A stretch of DNA of 64,000 bases from Aquibium microcysteis (lineage in GTDB: Bacteria > Pseudomonadota > Alphaproteobacteria > Rhizobiales > Rhizobiaceae). The position numbers and the translations under genes were made by a program. The stretch lies in assembly GCF_014495845.1 (NCBI RefSeq), contig NZ_CP061080.1:1291001-1355000 (forward strand). Reading direction: 5' to 3'. The notes under the pieces are model-generated. The model made no database searches. It had not been told where the DNA came from and saw nothing but the letters and a program-made list of their open reading frames with translations. Every line of letters begins with the position of its first letter. The stretch's first letter is position 1. Below are positions 27,525 to 36,288 of this stretch, one piece after another.

Positions 27525-27818
27525 ATGTCCTTCCTGAAAAAACTCTTCGGCCTCGGTGGCGGCGACGACCCGGGCGGCGCGGAGCCGCAGTCGTCCGAGG
27601 CACAGGAATACCAGGGCTTCACCATCCGCGCGACGCCGTTCAAGTCCGACGGCCAGTACCAGACCTGCGCCGTCATCACGAAGGAGGTCGGCGGCGCCAT
27701 GAAGGAGCACCGGCTGATCCGCGCGGACCGTTTCGCCGCTCTCGACACGGCCGTCGAGATCTCGTTCCGCAAGGCGCGCCAGATGATCGACGAGCAGGGC
27801 GACCGCCTCTTCGGCTGA
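27525..27818 (+). CDS. HlyU-family small protein
   Basis: The 97-residue protein has an N-terminal SFLKKLFGLGGG stretch and the HlyU-like core EYQGFTIRATPF.. and YQTCAVITKE, ending with a basic helix. HlyU relatives were first described as activators of hemolysin in Vibrio, and most alphaproteobacterial members have no known role. The ATG at 27525 follows GGAGACGAG. It is about 110 bases downstream of the GNAT gene. Confidence 0.85.
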   Translation: MSFLKKLFGLGGGDDPGGAEPQSSEAQEYQGFTIRATPFKSDGQYQTCAVITKEVGGAMKEHRLIRADRFAALDTAVEISFRKARQMIDEQGDRLFG

Positions 27819-27946
27819 TCGCGCGCGGCCCGGCCGCCGGCTTGTCGGTTGGTTCGCAACGGTTTTTTCGGCACACGGTTGAACTCGCCCGGCCAACGTG
27901 CACACTAGGGCGTCGAAGCGAGTTGGCGAGGGGGTCGCCGTCGGCC

Positions 27947-30712
27947 TTGGAACGCAACCTACTCAAATTCATCTGGAAGAACTCGCGGCTGAAGCAGGTC
28001 TGGCTGCTCTTCGTGATCATCGCGTCGATGCCGTTCTACTTCCTGTCGCTCGAGCTTCCCAAGCAGATCGTCAACGGCCCGATCCAGGGCCGCGACTTCG
28101 ACGCGATCGATGCGACCCAGCCCTTCCTGCGGCTGACCCTGCCTTACGGCGAAACGCTTTTCGGCCGCGAGATCGAGCTGTTCGGCGGCCTCCAGCTCGA
28201 CCGCATCGAGATGCTGTTCGCGCTCTGCATCCTGTTCATGGGCTTCGTGTTCCTGAACGGCTGGTTCAAGCTCTACACCAACACCTACAAGGGCAAGCTC
28301 GGCGAGGAGGTTCTGCGGCAGCTCCGCTACACGCTGCTCGACCGCGTGCTGCGCTACCGCGTTGCCCGCTTCCGCAATCTGAAGGGCGCCGAAGTCGCCT
28401 CGGTGATCAAGGACGAGGTCGAGCCGCTCGGCGAATTCGTCGGCGACGCCTATTCGCTGCCGCTGTTCCTGGGCGGCCAGGCCATCACCGGCCTGCTCTT
28501 CCTGTTCCTGCAGAGCGTCTATTTCGGCCTGCTGACGATCGCCATCGTCGCCTTCCAGATCTGGCTCATCCCGCGCATGCGCCGCAAGCTGATCCTGCTC
28601 GGGCGGCAGCGGCAGATCCAGGCGCGCAGGCTCGCCGGCCAGGTCGCCGAGACGGTGGACATGGCCCCCGACATCCACGTCAACGACATGTCGAACTACA
28701 CCCGCGCGCGCCATTACGGCCTGCTGCAGAACATCCTCGACATCCGCTTCGAACTCTACCAGCGCAAGTTCACGGTCAAATACGTGAACAACCTTCTGAT
28801 GCAGTTCCTGTCGTTCCTGTTCTATCTGATCGGCGGCTATTTCGTGATCACCGGACGGCTCGACATCGGCCAGCTCGTCGCCGTGATCGCCGCCTACAAG
28901 GATCTTCCGGGGCCGATCAAGGGCCTGATCGACTACGACCAGATCCGCCTGATGAACGAGGCGCGCTACGAGCAGACGATCGATTCCTTCCGCGACGACG
29001 GCCTGATCGCGCCCGAACTCCAGGCGATGCCGCAGCAGGCCATCCCGCGCCTCCAGAAGGGTTACGAGCTCGACCACGTCAAGCTCGACGACGAGACCGG
29101 GCGGACCGTGCTCGAGAACGTCCGGCTGCACATCCGTCCCGGCGACCGCATCGCGATCGTGACGCGCGGCAACGACGCGGCGCGCACGGCGGCGAGCGTC
29201 TTTGCGGGCGCACTGGTGCGGCTCGTCCTGCCGGCGTCCGGCTCGATCCTGCTCGACGACAGGCCGCTCGACGAACACCCCGAGAGCCTGACCGGCCGGC
29301 GCATCGGCTATGCCGACGGCAACACCTATTTCCCGGCCGGAACCATTCGGGACAACCTTCTGATGGTCCTGAAGAATCGCCCGGTGGACGAGAGCCAGCG
29401 CGGCTCCACGGCGAAGCGTCCGACGACGGCCGGCATGCTCAATCACGTGCCGCCCTCGGCCGATTCGGAATGGATCGACTACGCCGATCTCGGCGTCGAG
29501 GGGAAGGCCGGGCTCGACGCGCACGTCGCGGGCGTGCTGGAGATCGCGGGCCTGACCCGGCAGATCCAGGACCTCGGCCTGCGCGGCACCGTCGATCCGG
29601 TGAAGAACAAGGAGTTTTCCGACAAGATCGTCGAGGTCCGGCACGAATTCCGCGAGAATGCGGCCTCGCTCGGGGTGGAAGGCATCGTCCAGTCCTTCCA
29701 TCCGGAACTCTACAATTCGCAGGCAACCGTCGGCGAGAACCTGCTCTTCGGAACGGCGCTCGATCCGGCCTGGGCGCCCGCCGAACTGCCGCGCAATCCG
29801 ACGATCCTCGCGATCCTCGAGCGCAACGGCCTGCGATCGGCCTTCCAGGAGATGGGCCAGCGGATCGCCGAGGCGCGGATCGAACTGTTCGGCGACCTCG
29901 CCCCCGATTCGAAGATCTTCGAGACCGTGGCCGACGTCACCTATGAAGAGATTGTCCGGTTGAAGGAGATCGTCGGCCGGCTCAAGATGGCCGAGCGGCA
30001 GGAGCCGCAGCGGCAGGAAGCCGCGCCGAAGGGCAAGAAGGGGCCGCAGAAACTCTCGGACCGCGACGAAGTGTTCCGGCTCGCCTTCGACTATTGCGAG
30101 GCCCAGAGCCGCTTCGGCGTGCTCGACGCCGAGACCGAGGCCAAGATCCTCGCCGCGCGCGACGATCTGCGCCGCGAGATCGCCGGCATGGAGGTGGCCC
30201 CCGTCTTCTTCCACGATCCGGACCGCTACAATCCGACGGCGTCCGTCCTCGACAACATCCTGCTCGGTCGTATCTCGTCCACCGTGGTCGACGGCCGCGA
30301 GAAGGTGCTGGCGGCCGTCCAGGTGCTCGTCGCGCGGACCGGTATCTCGGATGGCCTGCTGCAGGCGGGCCTGAACTTCGAGATGGGCAATGGCGGGCGC
30401 CGCCTCTCCGATCAGCAGCGCCAGAAGCTCCATGTCGCGCGCGTGCTCCTGAAGAAGCCGGACATCATCGTCCTCAACGAGGTGCTCGGCGCCATGGACG
30501 CGCCCGGCCGCCGCGAGATCATGGCGCGCCTCGTCGACGGCGCCGCGCCCGGCGGGGCCGACGTCCGCCCGGGCTTCGTGGTCGTGCTGCTCGACGACGA
30601 GCTTGCGGAACGGTTCGATCGCGTGCTGACTTACACCAACGGCGCCTTCGTCGAGACGGAGCGCCCGACCCGCGAACCGCAGCCGCATGCGATGCAGGAT
30701 GCGGCGAAATGA
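27947..30712 (+). CDS. ABC-transporter-like membrane protein with a degenerate, expanded ATPase domain
   Basis: The 921-residue protein starts at TTG 27947 after GAGGGGG; the frame is open to 27842. Residues 1-330 form an ABC exporter transmembrane domain with about six helices (near 17-35, 90-108, 170-208, 284-320). The ATPase part (about 375-905) lacks a Walker A: where GxxGxGKS should be, residues 405-417 read VTRGNDAARTAAS. Walker B has Asn for Asp (DIIVLNEVL, 839-847), the signature reads RRLSDQQRQ (818-826) and the H-loop position is LLDDEL. The Q-loop-like motif with ENLL occurs three times (461-472, 589-602, 761-774). It probably does not hydrolyse ATP normally. The next gene, 13 bases on, encodes a cyclic-nucleotide-binding protein. 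Confidence 0.82.
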   Translation: MERNLLKFIWKNSRLKQVWLLFVIIASMPFYFLSLELPKQIVNGPIQGRDFDAIDATQPFLRLTLPYGETLFGREIELFGGLQLDRIEMLFALCILFMGFVFLNGWFKLYTNTYKGKLGEEVLRQLRYTLLDRVLRYRVARFRNLKGAEVASVIKDEVEPLGEFVGDAYSLPLFLGGQAITGLLFLFLQSVYFGLLTIAIVAFQIWLIPRMRRKLILLGRQRQIQARRLAGQVAETVDMAPDIHVNDMSNYTRARHYGLLQNILDIRFELYQRKFTVKYVNNLLMQFLSFLFYLIGGYFVITGRLDIGQLVAVIAAYKDLPGPIKGLIDYDQIRLMNEARYEQTIDSFRDDGLIAPELQAMPQQAIPRLQKGYELDHVKLDDETGRTVLENVRLHIRPGDRIAIVTRGNDAARTAASVFAGALVRLVLPASGSILLDDRPLDEHPESLTGRRIGYADGNTYFPAGTIRDNLLMVLKNRPVDESQRGSTAKRPTTAGMLNHVPPSADSEWIDYADLGVEGKAGLDAHVAGVLEIAGLTRQIQDLGLRGTVDPVKNKEFSDKIVEVRHEFRENAASLGVEGIVQSFHPELYNSQATVGENLLFGTALDPAWAPAELPRNPTILAILERNGLRSAFQEMGQRIAEARIELFGDLAPDSKIFETVADVTYEEIVRLKEIVGRLKMAERQEPQRQEAAPKGKKGPQKLSDRDEVFRLAFDYCEAQSRFGVLDAETEAKILAARDDLRREIAGMEVAPVFFHDPDRYNPTASVLDNILLGRISSTVVDGREKVLAAVQVLVARTGISDGLLQAGLNFEMGNGGRRLSDQQRQKLHVARVLLKKPDIIVLNEVLGAMDAPGRREIMARLVDGAAPGGADVRPGFVVVLLDDELAERFDRVLTYTNGAFVETERPTREPQPHAMQDAAK

Positions 30713-30725
30713 AGGAACATCTTCG

Positions 30726-31184
30726 ATGAGTACGCTCAAGGACGAAGTGGAGGTTCTGCGCAAGATACCGCTCTTTGCCGCGATGGATCCTTCCAAGCTG
30801 AAGCTGCTCGCCTATGCGTCCGACAAGGTCGAGTACGAGGACGGCCAGCTGCTGTTCCGCCAGGGCGACCAGGGCGACGCGGCCTTCATCGTGCTCAGCG
30901 GCGTCGCCGACATCGTGTCGGAGACCGGCGGGACGGAAGTGGTCGTCGCCCAGCTGCGCGATCATGCGCTGCTCGGGGAGATGTCGGTGTTCTGCGACAT
31001 CCCGCGCTCTGCCACGGTGCGCGCCAACGGGCGCCTCGTGGCGCTCAAGATCGGCAAGGGCTACCTGCTCGACCTGATCAAGGAGTTTCCCGAACTCGCC
31101 ACACGCATCATCCGCGAACTGGCCTTCCGCCTGGCCAAGACGACGGCCGACCTCGCTGCTAGCGAACGCGCCGCCCGTCACTGA
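30726..31184 (+). CDS. Cyclic-nucleotide-binding domain protein
   Basis: The 152-residue protein is one CAP-like beta roll without a DNA-binding domain. The phosphate-binding cassette is DHALLGEMSVFCDIPRSATVRA (the usual GE..L..PRSATV arrangement), followed by helices to the C-terminus. It should bind cAMP, cGMP or a related ligand and act by protein contact. It follows the degenerate ABC protein by 13 bases, which suggests that it controls or belongs to that complex. The ATG at 30726 has GAAGGA 11 bases upstream. Confidence 0.88.
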   Translation: MSTLKDEVEVLRKIPLFAAMDPSKLKLLAYASDKVEYEDGQLLFRQGDQGDAAFIVLSGVADIVSETGGTEVVVAQLRDHALLGEMSVFCDIPRSATVRANGRLVALKIGKGYLLDLIKEFPELATRIIRELAFRLAKTTADLAASERAARH

Positions 31185-31340
31185 CCCGCCGAGTCGGGCA
31201 GACGGCGTCTTCTCTTCGAGTACGGCGGATGGCCATCCGGCCGCCCTGGGGACGCGTCCCCGCGCGGGGCCAATCCCGCTTGCCTCGCCGCGCGCCCCTC
31301 GCTAGGCCGTTGCAATATCGAGCTTCAAGGGGCGCCTTTC

Positions 31341-31856
31341 ATGAAACGACTGATCCTGCTTGGAATTCTGGGGACGGCGCTGGCCGGCTGTACGACGACG
31401 GAAGAGGCCAACAAGGCCATCAAGTCGCGCTGGATCGGCCAGCCGAGCGACAGCTTCTTTGCTCAGTACGGCCCGCCCGTCCGCTCCTTCCCGCTCAACA
31501 ACGGCGGAATCGTCTACACTTGGCGCGGCGGCGAGACCACGCAGGTCATCCCCGCCGAGTACCGCACGATCCAGCCGGCGACGCCGCTCGCCTCGTCCAG
31601 CAGCACGGTGACGACCGTCACCAGGCCGGATCCCGGCACGACGGTGACCGAGACGCGCACGACGAACCTCAACCTCGGCCTGCAGGCACAGCCTCAGCAC
31701 GTGCTGGTGCGGCCGGAGCGCATCGAGCAGCTGTTCTGCGAGGCGCAGATCACGGTGGACCGGTCGGGCGTGATCGGCAACATCGAGGCGAGCCGCGACA
31801 CCACGGGCGCCGGCTTCAGCCTGTCGCGCTGCGCGGAAGTCTTCAGGGTGCAGTGA
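31341..31856 (+). CDS. Unrecognised lipoprotein
   Basis: The 171-residue product starts with a lipoprotein signal (KRLILLGILGTALAGC) with its Cys at residue 17. The mature part contains SRWIGQPSDSFFAQYGPP and a Ser/Thr-rich central stretch, then a C-terminal domain with two cysteines (LFCEAQITVDRSG and SLSRCAEVF) that could pair. The family is common in rhizobia as a hypothetical lipoprotein. I do not know its function. It is followed by a hairpin. Confidence 0.8.
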   Translation: MKRLILLGILGTALAGCTTTEEANKAIKSRWIGQPSDSFFAQYGPPVRSFPLNNGGIVYTWRGGETTQVIPAEYRTIQPATPLASSSSTVTTVTRPDPGTTVTETRTTNLNLGLQAQPQHVLVRPERIEQLFCEAQITVDRSGVIGNIEASRDTTGAGFSLSRCAEVFRVQ

Positions 31857-31872
31857 CGCGCGAAGACGCGTC

Positions 31873-31907
31873 GGGAGGCGGTTGACCTCACGTCGAGACC
31901 GCCTCCC
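31873..31907. terminator. Hairpin between convergent lipoprotein genes
   Basis: GGGAGGCGGT (31873-31882) pairs with ACCGCCTCCC (31898-31907) over 10 bases with a 15-base loop. It lies between the ends of two convergent genes and likely terminates both. No T tract follows, so the assignment rests on position and stem strength. Confidence 0.5.
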
Positions 31908-31967
31908 GCCGGGTGCGGTCTGGCGATTCGGCGCAGGAGCGGATGCGCGGGTGATGGCCGGCCGCCC

Positions 31968-32486
31968 TCAGGCGGCGCCGTCCTTCTCCTCGCGCAGGTT
32001 GGAAATCACGCGACGGTTCTGCACCCGGCAGGACGTATCGGTGCAGTCGCGCACGACGCGTTCCTTGCCGTAGCCCTTGGCCCAAAGGCGGTTGGCATCG
32101 ATACCGCCGGCGATCATGTAGTTCATCACCGCTTCGGCACGCTTGCGCGACAGCTCGTTCATCGCCGCGTCGCCGCCGGGATCGTCGGCGAAGCCCTGCA
32201 GCTTGACCAGCCAGCGCGGATGTTTCTTCAGCCAGGCGATCTGGTTGTCGATGGTCGTCTTGGCGACCGAATCCAGCGCCGCCGATCCTTCGGCGAAGTA
32301 GGTGCGGCGGCCGACGTTGAGGATGAAGTCCTCCTCCGACCCCGGCTGAATGTTGGCGAAGCCGGTGGCGGGCGCATTGGTGACGTCCGGCACCGGCGGC
32401 TCGAGCGCCGTCGTCGAACAGGCGCTGACTCCCAGCGCGAGGGCTCCGAAGGCAAGTGCGCGAAGGCCGTGCATCCTCGATGTCAT
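31968..32486 (-). CDS. OmpA-family (Pal-like) lipoprotein
   Basis: The 172-residue protein has a lipoprotein signal with the cysteine near residue 23 (LGVSAC). Its OmpA-C peptidoglycan-binding domain includes RTYFAEGSAALDS, LQGFADDPGGDAAMNELSRKRAEAVMNYM and GYGKERVV. It should tie the outer membrane to peptidoglycan. Two cysteines near the end (DCTDTSCR) are an oddity that could form a disulfide. It begins 11 bases after the L,D-transpeptidase stop on the same strand, so the two are probably co-expressed. Confidence 0.88.
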   Translation of the reverse strand: MTSRMHGLRALAFGALALGVSACSTTALEPPVPDVTNAPATGFANIQPGSEEDFILNVGRRTYFAEGSAALDSVAKTTIDNQIAWLKKHPRWLVKLQGFADDPGGDAAMNELSRKRAEAVMNYMIAGGIDANRLWAKGYGKERVVRDCTDTSCRVQNRRVISNLREEKDGAA

Positions 32487-32497
32487 GACGATCTCGC

Positions 32498-33148
32498 TCA
32501 GCCCTTCTTCGGCGCGTTGTCGGCGATATGCGGCAGAACCTGCACCGCAGTCCCGATCGGGCAGCGCTGATAGAGGTCCATGACGTCTTCGTTGAACATG
32601 CGGATGCAGCCCGAGGAGGCGTCCGTGCCGATGCTCCAGGGCTCCAGCGTCCCGTGAAAGCGGTAGCCGGTGTCCGCGCCGTCGCGGTAGAGATACAGGG
32701 CGCGCGGTCCGAGCGGATTGTCCGGCGCCCCGCCCTCGATGTACTGCGGCAGGCCCGGCTTGCGCTCGTGCATCTCCGGCGGCGGCGTCCAGCGCGGCCA
32801 CAGCGCCTTGCGGGCGACGTTGGCGCGGCCGTACCATTTGAAACCTTCCTTGCCGACGCCCACGCCGTAGCGCACCGCGGTCTGGTTCTCGACGATCAGG
32901 TAGAGAAAGTGGTGCATCGTGTCGACGACGACGGTGCCGGCCGGCTCGGACGAATAGTACTTGACGATCTGCCGCCGCCAGGCCGGGTCGATCGCCTCGA
33001 AATTCGTGCGCTTCCAGGTCACGTTGTTGTCGACGGCGGTACCGGCGAACCAGGATTTCTTGGCCGCGGCCGCGGCCGGCCCGCCGAGCGCCGTTCCGGC
33101 AGCCATTGCCGCCCCGCCGGCCAGAAGGTCGCGACGCGTGAACTCCAT
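32498..33148 (-). CDS. Tat-exported L,D-transpeptidase (YkuD)
   Basis: The 216-residue protein begins with a twin-arginine signal (FTRRDLLAGGAA). Its YkuD domain carries the catalytic motif HGTLEPWSIGTDASSGCIRM with His, Ser and Cys. It makes 3-3 peptidoglycan cross-links or links envelope lipoproteins to the wall. The ATG at 33148 is preceded by GGAGG at nine bases. A second ATG at 33157 sits too close to that site. It is upstream of and close to the OmpA-like gene, an envelope unit. Confidence 0.92.
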   Translation of the reverse strand: MEFTRRDLLAGGAAMAAGTALGGPAAAAAKKSWFAGTAVDNNVTWKRTNFEAIDPAWRRQIVKYYSSEPAGTVVVDTMHHFLYLIVENQTAVRYGVGVGKEGFKWYGRANVARKALWPRWTPPPEMHERKPGLPQYIEGGAPDNPLGPRALYLYRDGADTGYRFHGTLEPWSIGTDASSGCIRMFNEDVMDLYQRCPIGTAVQVLPHIADNAPKKG

Positions 33149-33368
33149 CTTGCTCATCCTCCAATGTGACGCGGCGGAACTATAGATGAGAAACCACCCG
33201 CCTCCAATATGATGAACTTCACAGTCGGGGTGCTCGCGGTGCACGTTTCGCCGCGACCGTCGCCCGTTCAAGGCGGCGCTGCGCTTTGGCGATCAAGCAG
33301 CCGTGATTCGACCCGCCCGACCGTCCTCCCTAGCCTCCGCGCACGAACCGGATGCGGAGGAGACGGCG

Positions 33369-34244
33369 ATGGCGGACACGAAGATCACCCAGGCGATGAT
33401 CGACGCCTACGACGAATACACCCACCTGACGCTCGACCGGCGCGGCTTCATGGCCAGGCTGACCAGGCTCGCCGGCTCGGGTGCGGCGGCGGCCGCGATC
33501 GCGCCCATGCTTGCCGCCAACGCGGCGAAAGCCGCCATGGTCGCACCCGACGACGCCCGGGTCGTCGCGGAGGATGTCACCTATCCGGGTGCCGGCGGCG
33601 AGATGAAGGGCTACCTCGTCCGTCCCGCCGGCGCCGAAGGCAGGCTGCCCGCCATCATCGTGATCCACGAGAACCGCGGTCTCAATCCGCACATCCGCGA
33701 CGTCGCCCGGCGTCTGGCGCTCGAGGGCTTCGTGGCGCTGGCCCCCGATTTCCTCTCGCCGCTCGGCGGAACGCCGGACGACGAAGAGAAGGCGCGCGGA
33801 ATGTTCGGCCAGCTCGACCGCGCGGCGGTCGCCGCCGACGGCGTCGCGACGGTGGCCTTCCTGGAAGCGCACGCGCGCGCAAGCGGCAAGGTCGGGGCGG
33901 TCGGTTTCTGCTGGGGCGGCGGAGCGGTCAACGACCTCGCCGTCGCATCGCCAGCCCTCGACGCGGGCGTGGCCTATTACGGCCGCCAGGCCGACACGGC
34001 CGAGGTGGCGAAGATCGAGGCGCCTCTGTTGCTGCACTATGCCGGGCAGGACGAGCGCATCAATGCCGGCATCGACGCCTACCGGGCGGCGCTCGAAACC
34101 GCCGGAAAGGTCTTCACTATCCACGTCTACGACGGGGTCCAGCACGCCTTCAACAACGACACCTCCGAGGCGCGCTACGACGCGGCGGCGGCGAAGCTGG
34201 CCTGGGAGCGTACGCTGGCGTTCTTCCGGGAACACCTCGCCTGA
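33369..34244 (+). CDS. Dienelactone-hydrolase-family protein with Tat-like signal
   Basis: The 291-residue alpha/beta hydrolase has the dienelactone hydrolase triad set: the Glu of HENRGLNP, the nucleophile Cys in GFCWGGG, Asp in GQDERIN and His in VQHAFNN. An N-terminal RRGFMARLTRLAGSG followed by an alanine-rich hydrophobic stretch looks like a twin-arginine signal starting near residue 24, after a helical lead. If it is real, the enzyme acts outside the cytoplasm. The ATG at 33369 has GGAGGAGA upstream. The natural substrate is unknown. Confidence 0.88.
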   Translation: MADTKITQAMIDAYDEYTHLTLDRRGFMARLTRLAGSGAAAAAIAPMLAANAAKAAMVAPDDARVVAEDVTYPGAGGEMKGYLVRPAGAEGRLPAIIVIHENRGLNPHIRDVARRLALEGFVALAPDFLSPLGGTPDDEEKARGMFGQLDRAAVAADGVATVAFLEAHARASGKVGAVGFCWGGGAVNDLAVASPALDAGVAYYGRQADTAEVAKIEAPLLLHYAGQDERINAGIDAYRAALETAGKVFTIHVYDGVQHAFNNDTSEARYDAAAAKLAWERTLAFFREHLA

Positions 34245-34262
34245 TCACGCGGAGCGTGTAAT

Positions 34263-34466
34263 TCAGTCGATCGGTTGCAGCCGCGCGGCCCGCTCGCGGC
34301 GCAAGGTCGCGCGCAGCCGCAGGATCTCGATCGGCACCGGCTCGGCCCTCTTGGCCAGGGCGTAGATCTCGTCGTTCAGGTCGCGCAGCGCGCGCCAGAA
34401 GTCATAGTCCGTGACCAGCGGGCTCTGCGCCAAGCGGCGGGACAGACGGTTGATATCGTTGGGCAT
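34263..34466 (-). CDS. Small unrecognised helical protein
   Basis: The 67-residue product starts at the ATG 34466 (MPNDINRLSRRL), and the frame is open 20 codons further to a TTG. It is charged and helical (DYDFWRALRDLNDEIYALAKRAEPV, then EILRLRATLRRER). There is no signal or membrane segment. I do not recognise the family. It is convergent with the dienelactone hydrolase gene, 18 bases away. Confidence 0.6.
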   Translation of the reverse strand: MPNDINRLSRRLAQSPLVTDYDFWRALRDLNDEIYALAKRAEPVPIEILRLRATLRRERAARLQPID

Positions 34467-34641
34467 TTCGAATCTCGCGCAGGCCGGTTCGTCTGCTCTG
34501 CATAGTTGCCGTTCGCGCGTTATCAAGCAACCGTCTCTTGCAGCTGCTTCACGCCGTCAGCGCGGAATGGTTAACGGAGAACCGTTCGCCGGACCGGAGA
34601 GGAACCGGCCCGGCGAGGCCGCGTTCCGGGTTCCGGTCCCC

Positions 34642-36273
34642 TCAGCGATGCTCCTCGACCGAGCTCTGCACAAGCGCCCGGTTGAAATGCTGGAGCGCGG
34701 CGAGATGGCTCGCCCATCCGACCAAGGTCTGATCGTTCGCTGGATCGACGACGGGCAGCCGGTCGTGGCCGCCGGCGTCGAAGGCGCGCAGCGCGGCCGC
34801 CAGCGTGTCGGTCGGTCGCAGCACCGGGCCGCCGCCGTCGGGCCGGTCCGGCTCGGTGCCGTCCTGCAGCGGCTCCATGAAATCCATGACCCGGGCATTG
34901 GCGCCGATGGGCTTGTGCGGTCCCTCCCGCAGGTCCAGTCCGCGCAGGCGCAGCTGCCACTGGAACCAGGAATAGCCGTGCAGCGCCTGCACGATGCCCT
35001 GCGCCACGGCGACCGTCAGCAGGAGCGCGATGGAGAGGCGGTAGCCGCCGGTGAGTTCGAACACGATCATGGCGGTGGAGATCGGCGCGCCGAACACGGC
35101 GCCGGCCACCGCGCCCATCCCGAGGATGGCATAGAGCCCGCCGCTGGAGGCGAGGTCGGGAAAGACCGACTGCGCCATGGACCCGAAGGCCGCGCCCGTC
35201 AGCCCGCCCACGACGAGGGCCGGCGAGAAGATCCCGCCGCCGAATCGCGATCCGAGCGTGATCGCGGTCGCGACCGTCTTGACCACGACGAGCGTCAGCA
35301 TAAGCCCCAGCGACAACTGTCCCGACAGGGCGAGATTGGTGGTCTCGTACCCCACCCCGAGCACCTGCGGAAAGGCCAGGCCGATCAGGCCCACGATCGC
35401 CCCGCCGATCACCGGGCGCAGCCAGAGCGGCACGTCGATGTGCCGCGCGCCGTCGTCGGCGATCCGCAGGGCGAGCTGGAACAGCAGTGCGACGGCCGCG
35501 CAGACGATGCCGAGCAGCACGAAGGCGGGAAACTCCCAGTACGAGACGACGGCGTAGTCGGGCATGGTGAAGGCCGCGTCCGGTCCGAACCACTGCCGCG
35601 CGATCAGGCTGCCGGCGGTGGCCGCGAGCATGATCGGCACGAAGGAGCGCAGCGCATAATGGCCGAGCACCACCTCGTGGGCGAAGAGCACGCCGGCGAA
35701 GGGGGCGTTGAAGGAGGCGGCCACCGCGCTCGCCACGCCGGCCGACAGCAGGGTGCGGCGGCACCATTCCGGCGGTGCCGCGCGCCGTGCGATCGTCTCG
35801 CCGAGCGTCGCGCCGAGATGGACGATCGGTCCCTCGCGGCCGGCACTGCCGCCGCCGCCCACCGTGATGGCCGAGACCAGCGCCGACCACAGCCCGTCGC
35901 GCAGGCCGAGCGTGCGACCGGAATAGGCGCGCGCCTCGATGACGTCGGCGACGCCGCCCGCCCGGCGCGAGGAAATCCGGGTGAGAAGCATCCCGACGGC
36001 CACGCCCGCGAGCAGGGGTCCGAGCGGCACCAGCCACCACGCGGCCGAACGGGCCGCCGTCAGCGTGTTTTCCGACGACGAGCCGATCCACAGCAGCTGG
36101 ACCAGGCCGATCAGCTCGCAAAACAGCACGGCCACGATGCCCGCCGCCACGCCCACCGCCAGCGCCAGCGCCCACAGCACGTGCTGCCGCTCCGCCCGGA
36201 AGTCGCGCAGGTTGGCGGCGAGCCAGCCGAGCCGGCGCGTCAGCTGCGATCGCATGCGCGTCGGCACCGGCAT
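34642..36273 (-). CDS. ClC-family chloride channel/antiporter with CBS domain
   Basis: The 543-residue protein has about 10 to 12 membrane helices and two ClC pore motifs: GSAGREGPIVHLGA (helix F) and RFGGGIFSPALVVGG (helix N). The first motif, usually GSGIP, is replaced by RAGGVADVIEA, so anion selectivity is hard to infer. A CBS region fills the last 90 residues (ARVMDFM..., DRLPVVD). Whether it is a channel or a Cl-/H+ exchanger is not clear. It starts 15 bases after the thioesterase gene and probably shares its transcript. Confidence 0.9.
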   Translation of the reverse strand: MPVPTRMRSQLTRRLGWLAANLRDFRAERQHVLWALALAVGVAAGIVAVLFCELIGLVQLLWIGSSSENTLTAARSAAWWLVPLGPLLAGVAVGMLLTRISSRRAGGVADVIEARAYSGRTLGLRDGLWSALVSAITVGGGGSAGREGPIVHLGATLGETIARRAAPPEWCRRTLLSAGVASAVAASFNAPFAGVLFAHEVVLGHYALRSFVPIMLAATAGSLIARQWFGPDAAFTMPDYAVVSYWEFPAFVLLGIVCAAVALLFQLALRIADDGARHIDVPLWLRPVIGGAIVGLIGLAFPQVLGVGYETTNLALSGQLSLGLMLTLVVVKTVATAITLGSRFGGGIFSPALVVGGLTGAAFGSMAQSVFPDLASSGGLYAILGMGAVAGAVFGAPISTAMIVFELTGGYRLSIALLLTVAVAQGIVQALHGYSWFQWQLRLRGLDLREGPHKPIGANARVMDFMEPLQDGTEPDRPDGGGPVLRPTDTLAAALRAFDAGGHDRLPVVDPANDQTLVGWASHLAALQHFNRALVQSSVEEHR

Positions 36274-36288
36274 CGCTCCGGCGGGCGG

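Noticed and set aside
27959..30796. A 945-codon frame antisense to the ABC protein
   Set aside because: The plus strand has a coherent transmembrane and ABC-like fold, while the antisense product is low-complexity acidic.
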